Source of the DNA: Limnanthes douglasii subsp. nivea
Taxonomy: Eukaryota > Streptophyta > Magnoliopsida > Brassicales > Limnanthaceae
Length of the DNA: 64,000 nt
NCBI GenBank assembly: GCA_036936605.1
Contig: JAUPFV010000005.1
Location: 76,520,885 to 76,584,884, forward strand
Direction: 5' to 3'
Below are positions 31,949 through 45,139 of this stretch, piece after piece; positions within the stretch are counted from its first letter, which is position 1; every line of letters begins with the position of its first letter. A model generated the notes under the pieces. The model was not told the DNA's origin, did no database searches, and was given only the letters and a program-made list of their open reading frames with translations. The position numbers were made by a program, and so were the translations under genes.

Positions 31949-34900
31949 ATGGACGTGGATAGGTCGTCTCTGTGCAATTGCGTGGTGAATTTCCTGTTGG
32001 AAGAAAATTACCTGTTGACGGCGTTCGAGATGCTCCATGAGCTCCTCGACGATGGGCGTGACGCACAGGCTATCCGCCTTAAGGAGTTCTTCGCTAATAC
32101 CTCTCATTTCCCTCCTGATCAGATCAGTCGATTCAACTCTCTTCGAGGTTCTCTCTTTCTCTTGATAGGCTGCCGCAATTCTTATTTTCACGATCTTAGT
32201 TTGTTGTTTTTGCTAAGATAGCGGGTTAAAAATGTAGATTACTGAAAAAGATAGCCTGCGCGAACCTTATGTTTTTGTGCTTATAAATACTCTAGAAGAG
32301 ATTCCGAGTGCCAATTCTGATTGTATAGATAGTGTAGTTTGCCAAAGAACTGTAAAAACGGGAGTATCAATTTTATAGATGGTGAAGTATGGTCACGAAC
32401 TTGTACACTTGTAAATCTGTTTCTTTAAAGCAAAGCAGAGAAAAGAAGTCTTAATGTAAAAGTTCTTTGGTGAGAAAGGAAAAGTGGGTTTATGTGGGCA
32501 TATTGTACTCACAAGTGGAACACTGAATGGGTTTGAGATAGTATATAGCTCCACATTTCGTTCTATTAAGCTATTTTCTGTGTCGTAGGATACCTATAAT
32601 TCCTAGCCCCCCTTGTTCCAGACTATGTTAGACCTATTCAACCGCGGTAGGTGATATTCTAATATAGATTGTCCAACAGTAGCCAGATCCACCACCGCAC
32701 TGCGTAGTTCTACCCCTCATCAGATGTTTATATCAAAGTCACTGAGTTTGTTCTTGTTCTTTCCGTCGTATGTGTGATGTGATGCTCATTGTTAATTTAT
32801 GAGTAGAAGACTCTCATTGGTCCAAATAAAACCTCTAGCAATAGTGTCCTTTAGAATTGATGACATTGTTGTTAAATCTTTGCTGACGAGGATATGAGAA
32901 AATTAAACATTTTTGAAGTCTAGGTGGAGTGGAGTTTTATAATATGTTGGCACCATGAGCATGCAAGGCTGTAACAGTGAATAATATACTTTTTGGTTAT
33001 TCTTTTACCCGCCCACAATTGTCCAATCTTAAACAAGAACAGTTAAGATTGGTTGGTGAGACCAGGGTATGCTAATGGGCTCGTAGAAGTGAGTAATGCG
33101 CGATAATACGGTAACATGTTCCTTATTCATTGCATTTTTCTAGTAATTAGTTATAATACTAAAAAATATAAAAAATTTATTATTGTCATGATGTATTACT
33201 ATTGGAACAAAAGCTCTTTGCTTAACTTATATATTTTGGATTCTGATGTGTTAATATATGCACTAATAGAGGCTTGATGAGCTCTGACTGCCATTCCAAT
33301 AAATTCTTTACTTACTTGGACCAAAAAAGGGCTCTTTCCTTTTTTCATTTCTTTCAAAGTAGCTCCATCCATTATCTGATATTTCAAGTTCATCATTTGC
33401 ACTGTGTTGCTCAATAATTGAGATCTCTCCTAGCTGTATTATAAGGGAAAGGCTATGGAAAAAGCCGATTTTACCAAAACTAGTGCCGCATTTCTTTTTT
33501 CTGCGAAAAAGAAAATTGTGTTGTCTCCACCAAAATGTGGGCGGAATTTTGTTGTAAATTCTGCCAGCGTTTGGGGGAGACAGGGTAGCTTTTATTTGGG
33601 CGGTAAGTGGCTTTATGCATTGGCTTTCTCAAGGTTATTTGGACTTTATAAATTATATAAATATACTTGTCCTCTCCTATGTGCCCCTTCTCTTTATAAA
33701 TTATATAAATATACGGTCGTCTCCGAATTTAGATTTCAATAAATGATCTGTTTTCAGATTTTTTATCCTTTACACGCAGTTATTGATCCACAGAGTTTGC
33801 TGGAAGAGAAGGAAGCAGTAGAAGGGAAACTGGCTATAAGTGAGTATGAACTCCGTTTAGCCCAGGAAGATATTTCAAGAATGAAGGATGAATTACAGAA
33901 GAAAACAGATCCTTCAGTTGGCAAGTCAAATGGTAAGTGTTATATTGTACATGAGCTGTTACTTACAATTTTATTGAGAATTTGTGAGTGATACAAAATG
34001 TCTGCAATGTGAGAACCTAGGTAGCAGTCGTTATAGGTTTTCCTGCATTGCAACATCTTAAAAACATGAGTGTGGTTTTCATATCTCAATCATGACCATT
34101 GTAAGTTCAAATCTAGTTATTTGATTGTATTCATGACCTACCTTGGATTTATTTGGCTCCCAAAGGTGTTTTTACTTGTTCATTTTGGATTTCAATGAGG
34201 CCTCAACTCTGATGCATTTACAACCTTGGCACGAGGATGAATGATTGCTCTATTTTTCTAGCCGCTGGGTTAAAAAACTTGCAGAATAGCTTTCTCAACC
34301 CAACTTTTGCTCTTCTTAATATTGTTAGCAAACATTCTGTTTAGGACCATAAATGCGAGTGAGCTTCTTAGGCCTTCTAGGATGTTTATTACTTTTTTTT
34401 TTTCTCTAATAGCCCTGTAGTTGTGTCATTTTTATATGCTATGATGCCATATGTTTATGCATATGCAGAGTCGAATGTAAATGACTTTAAAGACAATGGG
34501 CCAGAAATTCAACGGCAAAAGAGGGATGGTTCATTCACTGATTTAGGGAATTTGAAGACTGATGAACGCCGAGATCTTAATTGTGCTGTGAAAGAATACT
34601 TGCTTCTAGCAGGGTACCGGCTCACTGCCATGACGTTCTACGAAGAGGTATGGGGTACTTACAAATACATTATTCTTTTGTTCCACACTACTAATCAGTG
34701 CTCTTAAAACAAATAGATTCTCAAAACATCCGCTTTACAGAAATTAATCAGACCCGTAACCTGTTTTATTGCATTGAGGATGTAATGATGCCTGCTTCTT
34801 GTTTTCACAAAATCACTATTCTTAGCATCATAAAATCAGAAGGCAATATGTTGACTGTCTATATTTGTTTCCGTTTTCCTTTTTCTATGTGTGGCTACTT

Positions 34901-37900
34901 ATGATATAAAACCATATCTGATAACTGCTTTCATTTCAGGTTACAGATCAGAACTTAGATGTTTTGGAGGATACTCCTGCATCTGTCCCAGATGCCTTAC
35001 GCCATTACTACTATCAATATCTTTCATCTTCTACTGAGGCTGCTGAGGTATGTCAAGAGAAACAAGCGATTAATATTTATTAAATGTTCCATTGTTAAAT
35101 CTGCTGCCAATAGCGAAGTACTATTGCGTTGCCCTCTTTTTTTTCCCTTGTACTTATTTTTTATGCCTTTATCAGCCACCTCAATATGCTCGGTGGAGTT
35201 CACTTGATGTGCTCTAAAATCACAATGTGGTTAGTTGATACACATTGGTGATCGTGGCCTATATGAGCAACTTAGATTATTTACAGATGGTGACTTTAAA
35301 GTGAATACTTCTATCTCAATCGGAAGTCTTAACTTGACCTTTGACAGAACTTTACTCCTTTTTACTGTATATTGTTGAGATAGTGTACAAGCAGAATAAA
35401 ATTATATAAGAAGTAGAAACGAAAGGACAGTAAACTTACCCAAAATTATATAAGATTACATTTCTTCTCCTATTTGCTTAAATTTACAATAACCGATTAA
35501 TAATTTTGGGTAAGTTTACTGTCCTTTCGTTTCTGCCTGAACCATATATAACCTTATAACTAGATTTTCCATCAACTTCAATATTCGATAGATAGATCTA
35601 GTGATCTAATTCGGGAAATAATCGTGGTTATAGATCATGGTCTTCTTGCCCTCAGTTTGTGTTATGTCAGCCTTTTATGTTAGAGATTTACCCCAAGTGG
35701 TTGGGCAGTTGGCTGATTGGTTGTAAGATATGGGTCCTACACTGCAGCCCGCAGGGTAGGATGTTACGTCCAAATGATGTTTTTGGAGCCTTACCGTGCG
35801 GATGCTGAGCTTTTTATGATTTCCCTAAATAAGTCTGGATAAGAATTTGACCTCTCAAAGTTATTTATGCTCTGTGTTGCTGTTTTTTCTGTTTGCAGTG
35901 CTTATATTCGATCTAGACTTCTTGCTTTGTTTTATTATACAGATCTCCTGACAATTATAATTCAGATTCGGAAAATTGAATACCCAAGAAAACTGAATAG
36001 CTATTTGTTTTTATATTCTAGTTTGACACTCGCTTAGAATCTGCATGCCAATTGATATAGATGCTTTTGCTATTCGTATAACACATCTAAATCTGCAGGA
36101 GAAAATCGCTATGGTTCGAGAGAATGAGTTGTTGCAGAAAGAAATTGAAAAGCTGAACAATGAAATGGATTGCTTGCTTAAAAGTAAAGAATTAGCTGAT
36201 GGCCAGATCAGTGCATTGACCAAATCATTGGAAGCACTTCAAAAGGATATCAAGGACAGAGAAAAACAGGTAGCTGTTTCTACTAGATTGCATCTCCTGA
36301 AGAAGCTACATACTTTCCTGTACATGAAGTTGATTTTAACATTTCAGGTGCAAGATCTAAAGCAAGCCGTGGAGCGCCAAAGGAAAGAACTCAATGATTG
36401 TAGATCCGAGATCACTGCCCTTAAAATGCACATTGAAGGATCTCGATCTGGACAACAGATGGTTACTACGGAGGGTGAACCTGTTCCATCCCAGTCCTTG
36501 GAGAAGTACGAGCAAGAAATAAGATCGTTGCAGGTTGAACTTAGAAGACTAAAGGATGAGCAAACAAGTGTTCTCGATTCTTTTGGTTCTGAAAATCCCG
36601 AGGAAGGGTCCATGCTAACAGAAAAAGAAGTTGAGAAAGAAGAAGACGCAACAATAGTTTCCCCTCTACTTAATTATTCTCAGCCACTGGTCACACCAGC
36701 CTCTGATGACAATGCAAGTACGCAAGTTTCACAAGAATTGTCGACAACTACTCCAAATGGTAGTATGTCATCTAAGGAAAGTGAAAATATTTTGAAACAA
36801 GACACTAAACCTTTAGAAGTTCTTGGTGTAGACCTAAAATCAGACAGTGCGCACAGTGAAGCTGCTGTGGAGAATATCGTAAGCTCGCTTGTAACTGTGC
36901 TATGCTGTACTCTTTTCTTAATAGTAAACCTTCGTTCTATTATTTACCCTGCCAGACTGTGTTTGAGTCCTGTAAAACTATGCTTATCTTGGTGACTTTT
37001 AAGATATTTCTTTGCGCTTCTAAGTAATAGATAAATATAGAACCTAGTTTCTTGGTGGTCTATCATTTTGGTAAACCTTTGCTTCTCGTTATTCTCTGTT
37101 TATGCTAATATCTGATGGTGAAGTGTTATTATGTGCCATATCTGAAGTATTTTGATGTGTTTATACAGGGTTTTGGAACTATTCAGATTCTTGCGGATGC
37201 TTTGCCTAAGATTGTTCCGTATGTTTTGATCAACCATCGAGAGGTTCAATTTCTAGTAATATAATTTCCTATATAAACATTTGATGATGGCCTTGGTCCA
37301 ACTATAAGGCTTTTCCACTCTAACATGTGGGTGATAAGGTTAAATATCTTGTAACACAAATTGTTACATCTGACCTTCCCCAGCACCTGTAGCTGTAGGA
37401 GCCGCATGCACTACGCCCCTCTTGTTTCTCTGTAAATCATCTATTAGTGGTTTATAGTTTTCAAATGCGGTCTCCAAATTTTAACTTTTTTGCAGGAGCT
37501 ACTGCCTCTTATGATGTGTGCAATTGAGCGCCACCCCGATAGTAAGACAAGAGACTCCTTGACCCACACACTCTTTAACTTGATCAAACGTCCAGATGAA
37601 CAACAAAGACGGGTTATAATGGATGTATGTTACACTCTTAAGTGTTGACTTTCTTGTTGTGAAACAGATCTATGGCTTAAATATGACTCTCAACTATCAT
37701 TTCAGGCATGTGTTACACTTGCTAAAAGTGTAGGAGAGATGAGAACAGAAACAGAATTGCTACCTCAGTGCTGGGAACAAGTGAGTTTGGGTCCTACACC
37801 TTATGTTTTTAGAGGTTTTTTATCTTTCCATGCTAAAATTACCACCTTCTTAGGACTTGGGTTTTTACTTGGTGTTATCAACTGCAGATAAATCACACAT

Positions 37901-40900
37901 ATGAAGAGCGTAGGCTGCTTGTTGCTCAATCATGTGGAGAGCTTGCAGAGTTTGTCCGACCTGAGATTCGCGATTCTCTCATTTTGTCTATTGTACAACA
38001 ATTGATAGAAGATGCTGCCACTGTTGTTCGAGATGCTGCTGTCCGTAATCTGGCTTTGCTGCTTCCACTCTTTCCGAACATAGATAAATATTTCAAGGTC
38101 AGCCTCACTAAATATGCTTCGAGGCAATCATGGAGAAGAATTCTGACTTGACAGAGTTGGCTACAAAGTAAGCTCTAGAGAAGGTTGATGACACGTGGTC
38201 TAGAGAAAGGAGCCTTTTTTTGTTGCCATAACATGATCACATGAATATATAAAAATATAATAATATTTATGTTTCGCCCTTCATCCTTCCTGTTTGTTGA
38301 CAGGTTGAGGAGATGATGTTTCAGTTGATCTGTGATCCTTCTGGAATAGTGGTAGAAACTACACTCAAGGAATTACTGCCTCGAGTCATTGATTGGGGAA
38401 GTAAACTAGACCACATTCTTAGGATTCTACTCTCTCAAATCTTGAGCTCTTCTCGGGTATGATTGTGCATTCTCATAATTGCATTTTTGGTGAATTACTG
38501 TAGTAATTTTCTTGATTTCTTGTTCTTTTTGCCTTCAGCGTTGCCCACCACTTTCGGGGGTTCAAGGATCTGTAGAGTCTCATCTGCGTCTCCTTGGTGA
38601 ACAAGAGCGGTGGAATATAGATGTTTTACTCAGAATGCTCATGGAGTTGCTTCCATTTGTACACAAGAGAGCAATGGAGACATGCCCATTTTCTTCTTTC
38701 GCAGAGTCAGAAGAAACTATCTTTTCAGTAACCTTACTTGAGTTGTATGCAGGGTAGGTTTTCCTCTATCGTATCCGTCTACCCTATTCCAGCTTATGCT
38801 TTCCAATCAAAACATAATCAGAAGTCTGTTGTGTTTCCACTGAGAGGTTTTGAATATTTGACTAGGGGGCATGTCGAATGGCCTACATTTGAATGGATGC
38901 ATGTCGACTGCTTGGCCGACCTGATACAGCTAGCTGGCTTGTTACCCCAGAAAGAAGATAATTTGCGAAATCGAATTACGAAGGTATTTATCTCTTGCTG
39001 GCATGTATCATACTTTAGTTTCCATTTTCCCCATTACTTAACATTTGACTTCTTTCGTCACGTTATAGAGCAAACTCCTTACATAAACAATGGTTTTTGC
39101 AGTTTCTATTGGCTGTAGCTAAATATTTTGGAGATTCTTATCTGACCCACATAGTACTACCAGTATTCTTGGTAGCCGTAGGGGATGAAGCTGATCTGAC
39201 ATTTTTGCCTTCTACAGTCCAATCACGAATTAAAGGTATTGGACTGTCAGATATCTTTCAAACAAGTCTTGTTGCTATTTTCTAATTAATTGCTGTTCGA
39301 CTCTAGGGTTGAGACCAAGAACTGCCGTGGCTGAGAGACTTGCGACTATGGGTATCCTACCACTTCTCCTTGCAGGTGTTCTCGGTGTTCCGAGTAAGAA
39401 TGAGCAGCTAACAAACTACTTAAGAAATCTGTTAGTTGAAAGCAGACTGAAGGAGAGCCACTTTTCAGAAAACTATACTGAAATAGTAGATGCAGTTCGC
39501 TTCCTTTGGTTCGTCCAACTATATTCGACACTGATACTTATTGGTAACTTGTTCTTTTAACTGATTGGCTTTGTCAATCATGCAGCACCTTTGAAGAACA
39601 TCATAGTATGGTATTTAATATCTTGTGGGAAATGGTAGTCAGTTCCAATGCGGAACTCAAAATTAGTGCTTCCAAGTTGCTGAAAGCCATTGTAAGATTC
39701 TCATACCTCTATGATAGTCACTTGGTATGTAAAAAAGACCTAAGTTGCTTAACTTGTTTCTGGAATAGGTTCCATTCATTGATGCGAAAGTTGCATCTGT
39801 CAATGTTTTGCCTGCTTTGGTTACTCTTGGCTCGGACCAAGATTTAAATGTGAAGTATGCAAGCATAGATGCATTTGGAGCTGTTGCACAACATTTTAAG
39901 AATGATATGGTATGCGCGATTTGTATAAATTAAAACTGGTGACATACTTGAGTAATACATATTTGTGAAATACATGGGAGATTACTGCATCAAATTCTAA
40001 TATCATGCAGATTGTTGAGAAAATTCGTGTTCAAATGGATGCTTTTCTGGAAGACGGCTCCAATGAGGCTACTATTGCTGTAGTCCGTGCATTGTTGGTT
40101 GCTATTCCACATACAACAGACAGACTTCGGGACTATATCCTCAACTTTTCGTGTTAATTACCTCTTTAAAAGTATTTATTCTTGGTTTAATATCATTACT
40201 TGCTCACTCACCAAGTCATTTGGGTTTGCTGTTTGTTTCTTTAACATCCTGAGATACATCTTTTATCCAAGATTTTCCAACTTTCATCAAATCCTAGTTC
40301 TGCAACTGATGTAGCGCGTCGACGTGAAAGATCTAATGCATTCTGTGAATCAATACGTGCTCTTGATGCTACAGGTTTACTTACTTTCCTCTTCTGCTTG
40401 TTTGTTTAAGTTAACTGGTTTATAGTGTTTGTTTTGACTGACTTATCAACTCTCATTAGGTTTGAGTTTTTAAATACGGGTTTCTCTTTATAATTGGCTA
40501 ATTCATTTGAAGTCGTAAATAATTTTGGCAGATATTTCTCCCATTAGTGTTCGTGAATTCCTCCTCCCTTCTATAACAAATCTGTTAAAAGATCCAGATG
40601 CACTAGACCCAGCACACAAGGAAGCCCTTGAAATAATAATGAAGGAAAGGTCAGGTGGCACCTTTGAGACTATCAGTAAGGTGATGGGTGCTCATCTCGG
40701 AATCGCCTCATCTGTCACTAGTTTCTTTGGTGACAGTGGGTTGTTGGGAAAGAAGGATATGAGTGAAGTACCAGCGCCTGAGCAAGTTGAGTCTCCAAAA
40801 GCTACAGCCCCACCTCCAGCTGAGGATACTCGATTCAGGCGAATCATGAGGGGAAATTTCACAGACATGCTCAGGGGTAAAGCCAAGGGCCAAGATGAAA

Positions 40901-40905
40901 CTTAA
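31949..40905 (+). CDS. LisH/coiled-coil/HEAT-repeat protein (RELCH/KIAA1468 family), 20 exons
   Basis: Exons: 31949-32147, 33780-33932, 34469-34647, 34940-35047, 36099-36269, 36348-36878, 37169-37243, 37496-37624, 37706-37780, 37888-38097, 38304-38456, 38539-38753, 38866-38983, 39103-39235, 39307-39508, 39586-39691, 39769-39909, 40011-40134, 40258-40374, 40532-40905. They sum to 3513 nt: 1170 codons and TAA, near the length I recall for the Arabidopsis relative (about 1180). A LisH motif at residues 5-37 (NFLLEENYLLTAFEMLHELL), a short coiled coil at 72-106, a second LisH-like segment near 150-178 (CAVKEYLLLAGYRLTAMTFY), a long coiled coil at 214-345, and HEAT-type helical repeats from about 450 to the end. 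Mammalian RELCH binds Rab11 and aids sterol transfer between recycling endosomes and the trans-Golgi; the plant role is not established. All introns are GT-AG except intron 18. The gene looks intact. Confidence 0.96.
33199..33414 (-). other. Unrecognised minus-strand reading frame in intron 1
   Basis: A 71-codon frame with protein-like composition (EMKKGKSPFLVQVSKEFIGM, AVRAHQASISAYINTSESK). I do not recognise it. It could be a captured exon or chance. Confidence 0.3.
33648..33716. repeat. Duplicated AT-rich 21-bp word in intron 1
   Basis: TTTATAAATTATATAAATAT occurs at about 33648 and again at about 33696, 48 bp apart. Confidence 0.8.
35415..35534 (+). repeat. Perfect 35-bp inverted repeat in intron 4
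   Basis: 35415-35449 is the exact reverse complement of 35500-35534, with a 50-bp loop. The pre-mRNA could form a 35-bp hairpin. It may be a small foldback element or a small-RNA precursor. Confidence 0.9.
40135..40257 (+). other. U12-type AT-AC intron (intron 18 of the RELCH-like gene)
   Basis: Donor ATATCCTCAA matches the U12 consensus ATATCCTT at its first seven bases. A branch-site-like TTCTTTAAC lies at 40237-40245, about 13 nt before the terminal AC at 40257. Splicing T|AT restores Tyr-Leu-Leu-Ser-Lys in register with the family; no GT-AG pair nearby does so. Confidence 0.92.
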
Positions 40906-41707
40906 CAAAGTCAATAATATTCAAGCCTTTTTTTGGGTGAAATTCAAGCCTTTTTACGGTGTAACATTGGGTGAATATTTTTCTTGCACCTGTAGTAGAA
41001 GCAACCTCACGTGATAATTATGTTTTTCTCGTTTGTTCTTATATATGCCTCTAAACTAGTAATTTTCTACTTTAAGAAAGGAATTTAGAGCAAATAGACG
41101 GATAAAGCATTGTTTGCTTTTTTTTATTTGTTTTGGCGTACAAACACGCACGAATAATTTCATATATCTCACTTTCGACCTTCAATGTATTGGTAGAGAA
41201 CAGTTACTAGTATTGCAATCTTTCGTTTGATAAGTTACTGAATATATATATATATTTAATGAACTTATGTGAAACTGTAAGGGAGGTTTCCACTTCATTT
41301 GGGGTTTTCTTTACTAGAAGTATAATCATATATTATTTAAGATGAAGACAGATATTAGTGCTGTCAATTTTATTTATTTGTTTTCCGTCAGATTTAATAC
41401 GAACATGATCCGACCTAGAGTAGGGTTATAACTTTTGACACAAACCTGATCCTTTACTGGCAGGGATAACATGAATCCAACTGGACTGACCTGAAAGCGC
41501 GACGAAAGCTGAACCTGTTCCCATCAAATTAAAAAACTGAAACTGGCAATAAATAAGTAAACGATATTTTAGACAGTCAATAAAGTGATGTCCGTCCCTT
41601 CTTATTAATTAAACTTTTTTTTATTAATTGTTGTAGTATAAATGTTGTGTCAGTATAAAAAGTCAATAAATATATGTATAAATAAAATATTTATACATGG
41701 TCAGTTA
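40906..41707. other. 3' flank of the RELCH-like gene
   Basis: Presumed 3' UTR, then AT-rich intergenic DNA with a short (TA)n at about 41245-41258. No gene was seen. Confidence 0.6.
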
Positions 41708-42364
41708 GGGATGGTAATGGGTCGGGGTTCGGGCCGATTTGTTTGGGCCCGTTGTTTTTTATTCAAATCCAAATTCGGTCCGATCCATAACGAGTTTAAT
41801 TTTTTCGAATCCAAGCCTGTTTTGTTCATGTCTGCGGGTCAGTCCGACTCGGCCCGCAAATATTGTTTTTACTATTAAGGTTGGCCGAACCAGTCCGATC
41901 CGATCCAAACCAGCTCAAATTTGACTTTATTTTTTATTTAAAATAAAAATTTAAGATATGAATTTTTAAACCAACGTACCTAAAACACAATCGCATTAGA
42001 GAAAACATCCAAAGAACTTGGAAAGTTAGAAACTAGGATTGAGACTAAGAGTATATATAAACAAAGATCTAAAGAAATATATTTATAATTTATTGAATTA
42101 CTTTATAATTTATGGTATATTTTTTTTGTTATATTTTACAAATTTACACTTATTTTTAAATATATTTTTTATTTTTTATATATAATTTATATTTACGGAT
42201 CGGGTCGGGTTGGACAAATTAAAAATCCATACCCGATCCGACATGTCTACGGATCACAATTCGTATATCCATATCCGCTCCGTTAAATATTCGGGCTGGA
42301 CAAAACCCGACCGGATTAGACCGGTCGGACCAGTATAGACCGGCTCAGACCTATACTACCGCCC
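41708..42364 (+). repeat. GGGTCGGG-type dispersed repeat, copy 1
   Basis: Begins AGGGATGGTAATGGGTCGGG and ends near AGACCTATACTACCGCCC, with an AT-rich middle. Plant non-autonomous repeats starting AGGGATGGCAATGGGT are common. No coding capacity; no clear target duplication. Confidence 0.6.
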
Positions 42365-42671
42365 ATTATAGTCCGTGGGCCAAAATGGCCCAGATACAAT
42401 GATGGGGCAATACCTCTAGTTGGTAAAAAGTAAGATATGTCTATAATGGAAAATTGACTTTTATCATTAACGAAAGTCTGAAAGTACACAACAAGGAGCG
42501 ATGCTCGAATTTAGAGACCGTTTGTTTTTGAAGATGACTGAATTTTTTTTCGTCCATACCTAATAAATGGTGGTGCAAAAGCCGGTTTGTCAAATGGAGT
42601 CTAATATGTGTTTAGAAGAATTTCAAAAACTTGTTTTCTCAATCTGAATAAAAAAAAAAGGGGAATTACAT
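42365..42671. other. Unassigned spacer between the two dispersed repeats
   Basis: AT-rich, no recognisable feature. Confidence 0.5.
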
Positions 42672-42999
42672 ATGCCAATGGTCCGTCCACGGGCGGGTTT
42701 AAACCGTTCATGTACGTCGGTTAATCCAGTCCGACTCACGGATATCATTTTAGTATTTTTAATTTAATTCAAATATGTGAATTTATTTTTCATATATATT
42801 ATTGTTATTATATATAAAAATATAATTTTTTATAATTTTCAGGTCGGAACGGGTCAGACAAACTACAAACCCGAATCCGGTCCGGTTACGGGTTACAATT
42901 TCTTTACCCAGATCCGATCCGTTCTATGTTCGGACTAGACAAAACCCGACCGGGCCAGATCAGGTCGGGCCGGACAGCACCCGAATCGCCATCCCTGTA
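42672..42999 (+). repeat. GGGTCGGG-type dispersed repeat, copy 2
   Basis: Same family and orientation as 42180-42360 (shared GGACAAAACCCGACCGG). Its end CCCGAATCGCCATCCCT is the inverted counterpart of the start of copy 1. It directly abuts the LINE. Confidence 0.6.
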
Positions 43000-43200
43000 G
43001 AGGACGAATTAATGTGAAGCTTCCTAGCCAGAGCCTTCCAAATAGAAGCAGTATAAGGGCAAAGATGGTGATCAAGCGTTTCAGGGCTAGTAGAGCAGAG
43101 AACACAGTCCAGAAGGGTGTCAAGACACCAACAAATAAGCTTGTCCCGAGTGGTGAGTTTGTTATGGATGACCAACTAGACGATGAAAGAATGCATTGAG
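43000..43200 (-). pseudogene. LINE C-terminal zinc-binding region
   Basis: Reads HNKLTTRDKLICWCLDT ... CVLCSTSPETLDHHLCP ... ALARKL, the zf-RVT type end of plant LINE ORF2. Confidence 0.8.
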
Positions 43201-44099
43201 ATAAAGAATTTGCTCCAAATTAGGGAGGCCCAAGGGACCTTATCCCTCGAGGGTCTGATGGCGGTGTAAGTGCTACTAATTGTGAACTAAGGTTTCGAAT
43301 TATTTGGGATCCAGAGAAAAGTATCGTTAGCGACAGAGACAGGGGAAAAGCTTCAAGAGACTTTCTAATCTCAGTGAGGTGAAGATGCATTGGTCTGCTG
43401 GCGGCTCTGGCATGCGCGAGCCAGACCCATCTACCATTGTAGTTAAGATCTGCAACCTTAGAGATATTCCTCAGACGAGCAAGATTTGTTATATTATTAC
43501 CAAATCGGTTGACTAAGAAAGTAAGGAAAAACCACGGATCAAACCAGATGGAAGTTTCAGATCCGTTACCAATTTGAACCTTATAAAGGTTTGCTACCTG
43601 ACTTCAGAGCTTGAGGATCTTTGTTCAGCTCCAACTGGTGTTGGCTGAGTTGGGGAGGGATCAACTTGATTCTCTTAAAAATTGATCCACTGAGTCCATA
43701 TGGAGTTTTCATTTTTGGTCAGAACTGACCAAAATAAATTTGGGGCAGCCGCCTGATTTTAAATTTTTAGGTTTGGGATCCCAATGCCACCATCATCAGT
43801 TGGCAAGGTGAGCTTGTCCCAAGCGATCTTAGCCCCTATGTTTTTTTTATCTCGGAACCCGACCAGAGGAAGCGACGAAGAAGTTGTGAGAGCTCATTTA
43901 GGACTCGAACTGGCATAATGAACATCGAGGACCAGTAGATTGGCTGGCGAAGATGACAGATTTGATAAGTTAAAGCCTGCTAGTGTAGAAGAGGTGCTTG
44001 GACGTCCACGAGTTTATTCGGTTTGTAATATTTAGGAATAGAGGCCTGCATTCATTGTAGGTAAGTCTGGAGGTGATTAACGGGACACCCAAGTATCTG

Positions 44100-44840
44100 A
44101 CCGAAAGGGAGCCTTCAGGGACACCGAGGAGGCGCATAATAGAATCTTTAGTGATCTGAGGGGTGCTTGAGAACTAGACTTGACTTTTGTTCGGATTTAG
44201 CCTGAGGCCGGAGAGCTCAACAAATTCAGACAATCCTTTACGGATAAGGCTAACAGAATGAACATTCACTCTACAGAAAATCATAAGATCGTCCGTAAAG
44301 CAAAGGTTGATAATTTTAAGCTTATGACATTTCTCCTGCAGAATACTTAAGAGGACCTGCATGACAATTACAAAAATATAGGGAGAAAGAGGATCTCCTT
44401 GTCGGAGTCCCTTCTCACCAATGAAGTAGCTAGTGGGCTTTCCATTAATGTATACAACAAAAGATAGGGTGTTAATACATTGGATAATCCAGTTAATCAT
44501 ATGCATGGCGAAATTCATGACTAACAAAATATCCATTACTATTTTCGATCTAATATAATCAAAAGCTTTCATGAGGTCAATTTAAGGGCACATTTTGGGC
44601 CATTTCGATTGGTTTGGTAGCCAGACATAATTTCTTGGGTGAGCAGGATGTTGTCAGCTATAGATCGTCCAAGGATGAAAGCCGAATGAGAAGGGTCTAT
44701 CACGGAGGGTAAAGATGGCTTGATTCTATTCGCAATAATATTGGAGATTATTTTATAGATAACATTGCAACAAGATATGAGATGGTAGTTAGAGGGAGAG
44801 CATGAAGTTTCAATTTTGAGAATGAGCGTAATGAGGGTTT
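44100..44840 (-). pseudogene. LINE reverse transcriptase
   Basis: KAFDYIRSKIVMDIL, FSVVYINGKPTSYF-like sequence, GLRQGDPLSPYIFVIVMQVL and the catalytic CFTDDLMIFC (near 44290) with both Asp kept, then GLRLNPNKSQV. Confidence 0.92.
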
Positions 44841-45139
44841 GGTTATAATCCTAATTCATCTTCTCTTCGAGGAAGAAATTCTTGACACCGACGCAAATAT
44901 CCGAACGCACGGTAGGCCAACAAGATTTGAAAAATCCCGCACTGAAGCCGTTGGGCCCATGGACTTTGTCACTGTCGATGTAAAAAAGGGAGCCTTTTAT
45001 CTTATCATCAGAAATTGGTTTTATCATCTCCGATTTATGATGAGGGGGGGGGGGGCAGAGGTTTTGATAAGTGTTTTAATTCTTTGGTGGACAGGATAGT
45101 TATTTGGTCTTGGAGAGCCCAAAAGGTTGCGAAAGTGGT

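Noticed and set aside
36045..36995. A 316-codon frame as a separate gene
   Set aside because: It is exons 5 and 6 of the RELCH-like gene read through the 78-nt intron 5 and into flanking introns.
40087..40314. A 75-codon frame across 40087-40314
   Set aside because: It is a read-through of the U12 intron in another frame.
45044..45055. Run of 12 G as a quadruplex or regulatory site
   Set aside because: A simple homopolymer within decayed LINE sequence; no further support.
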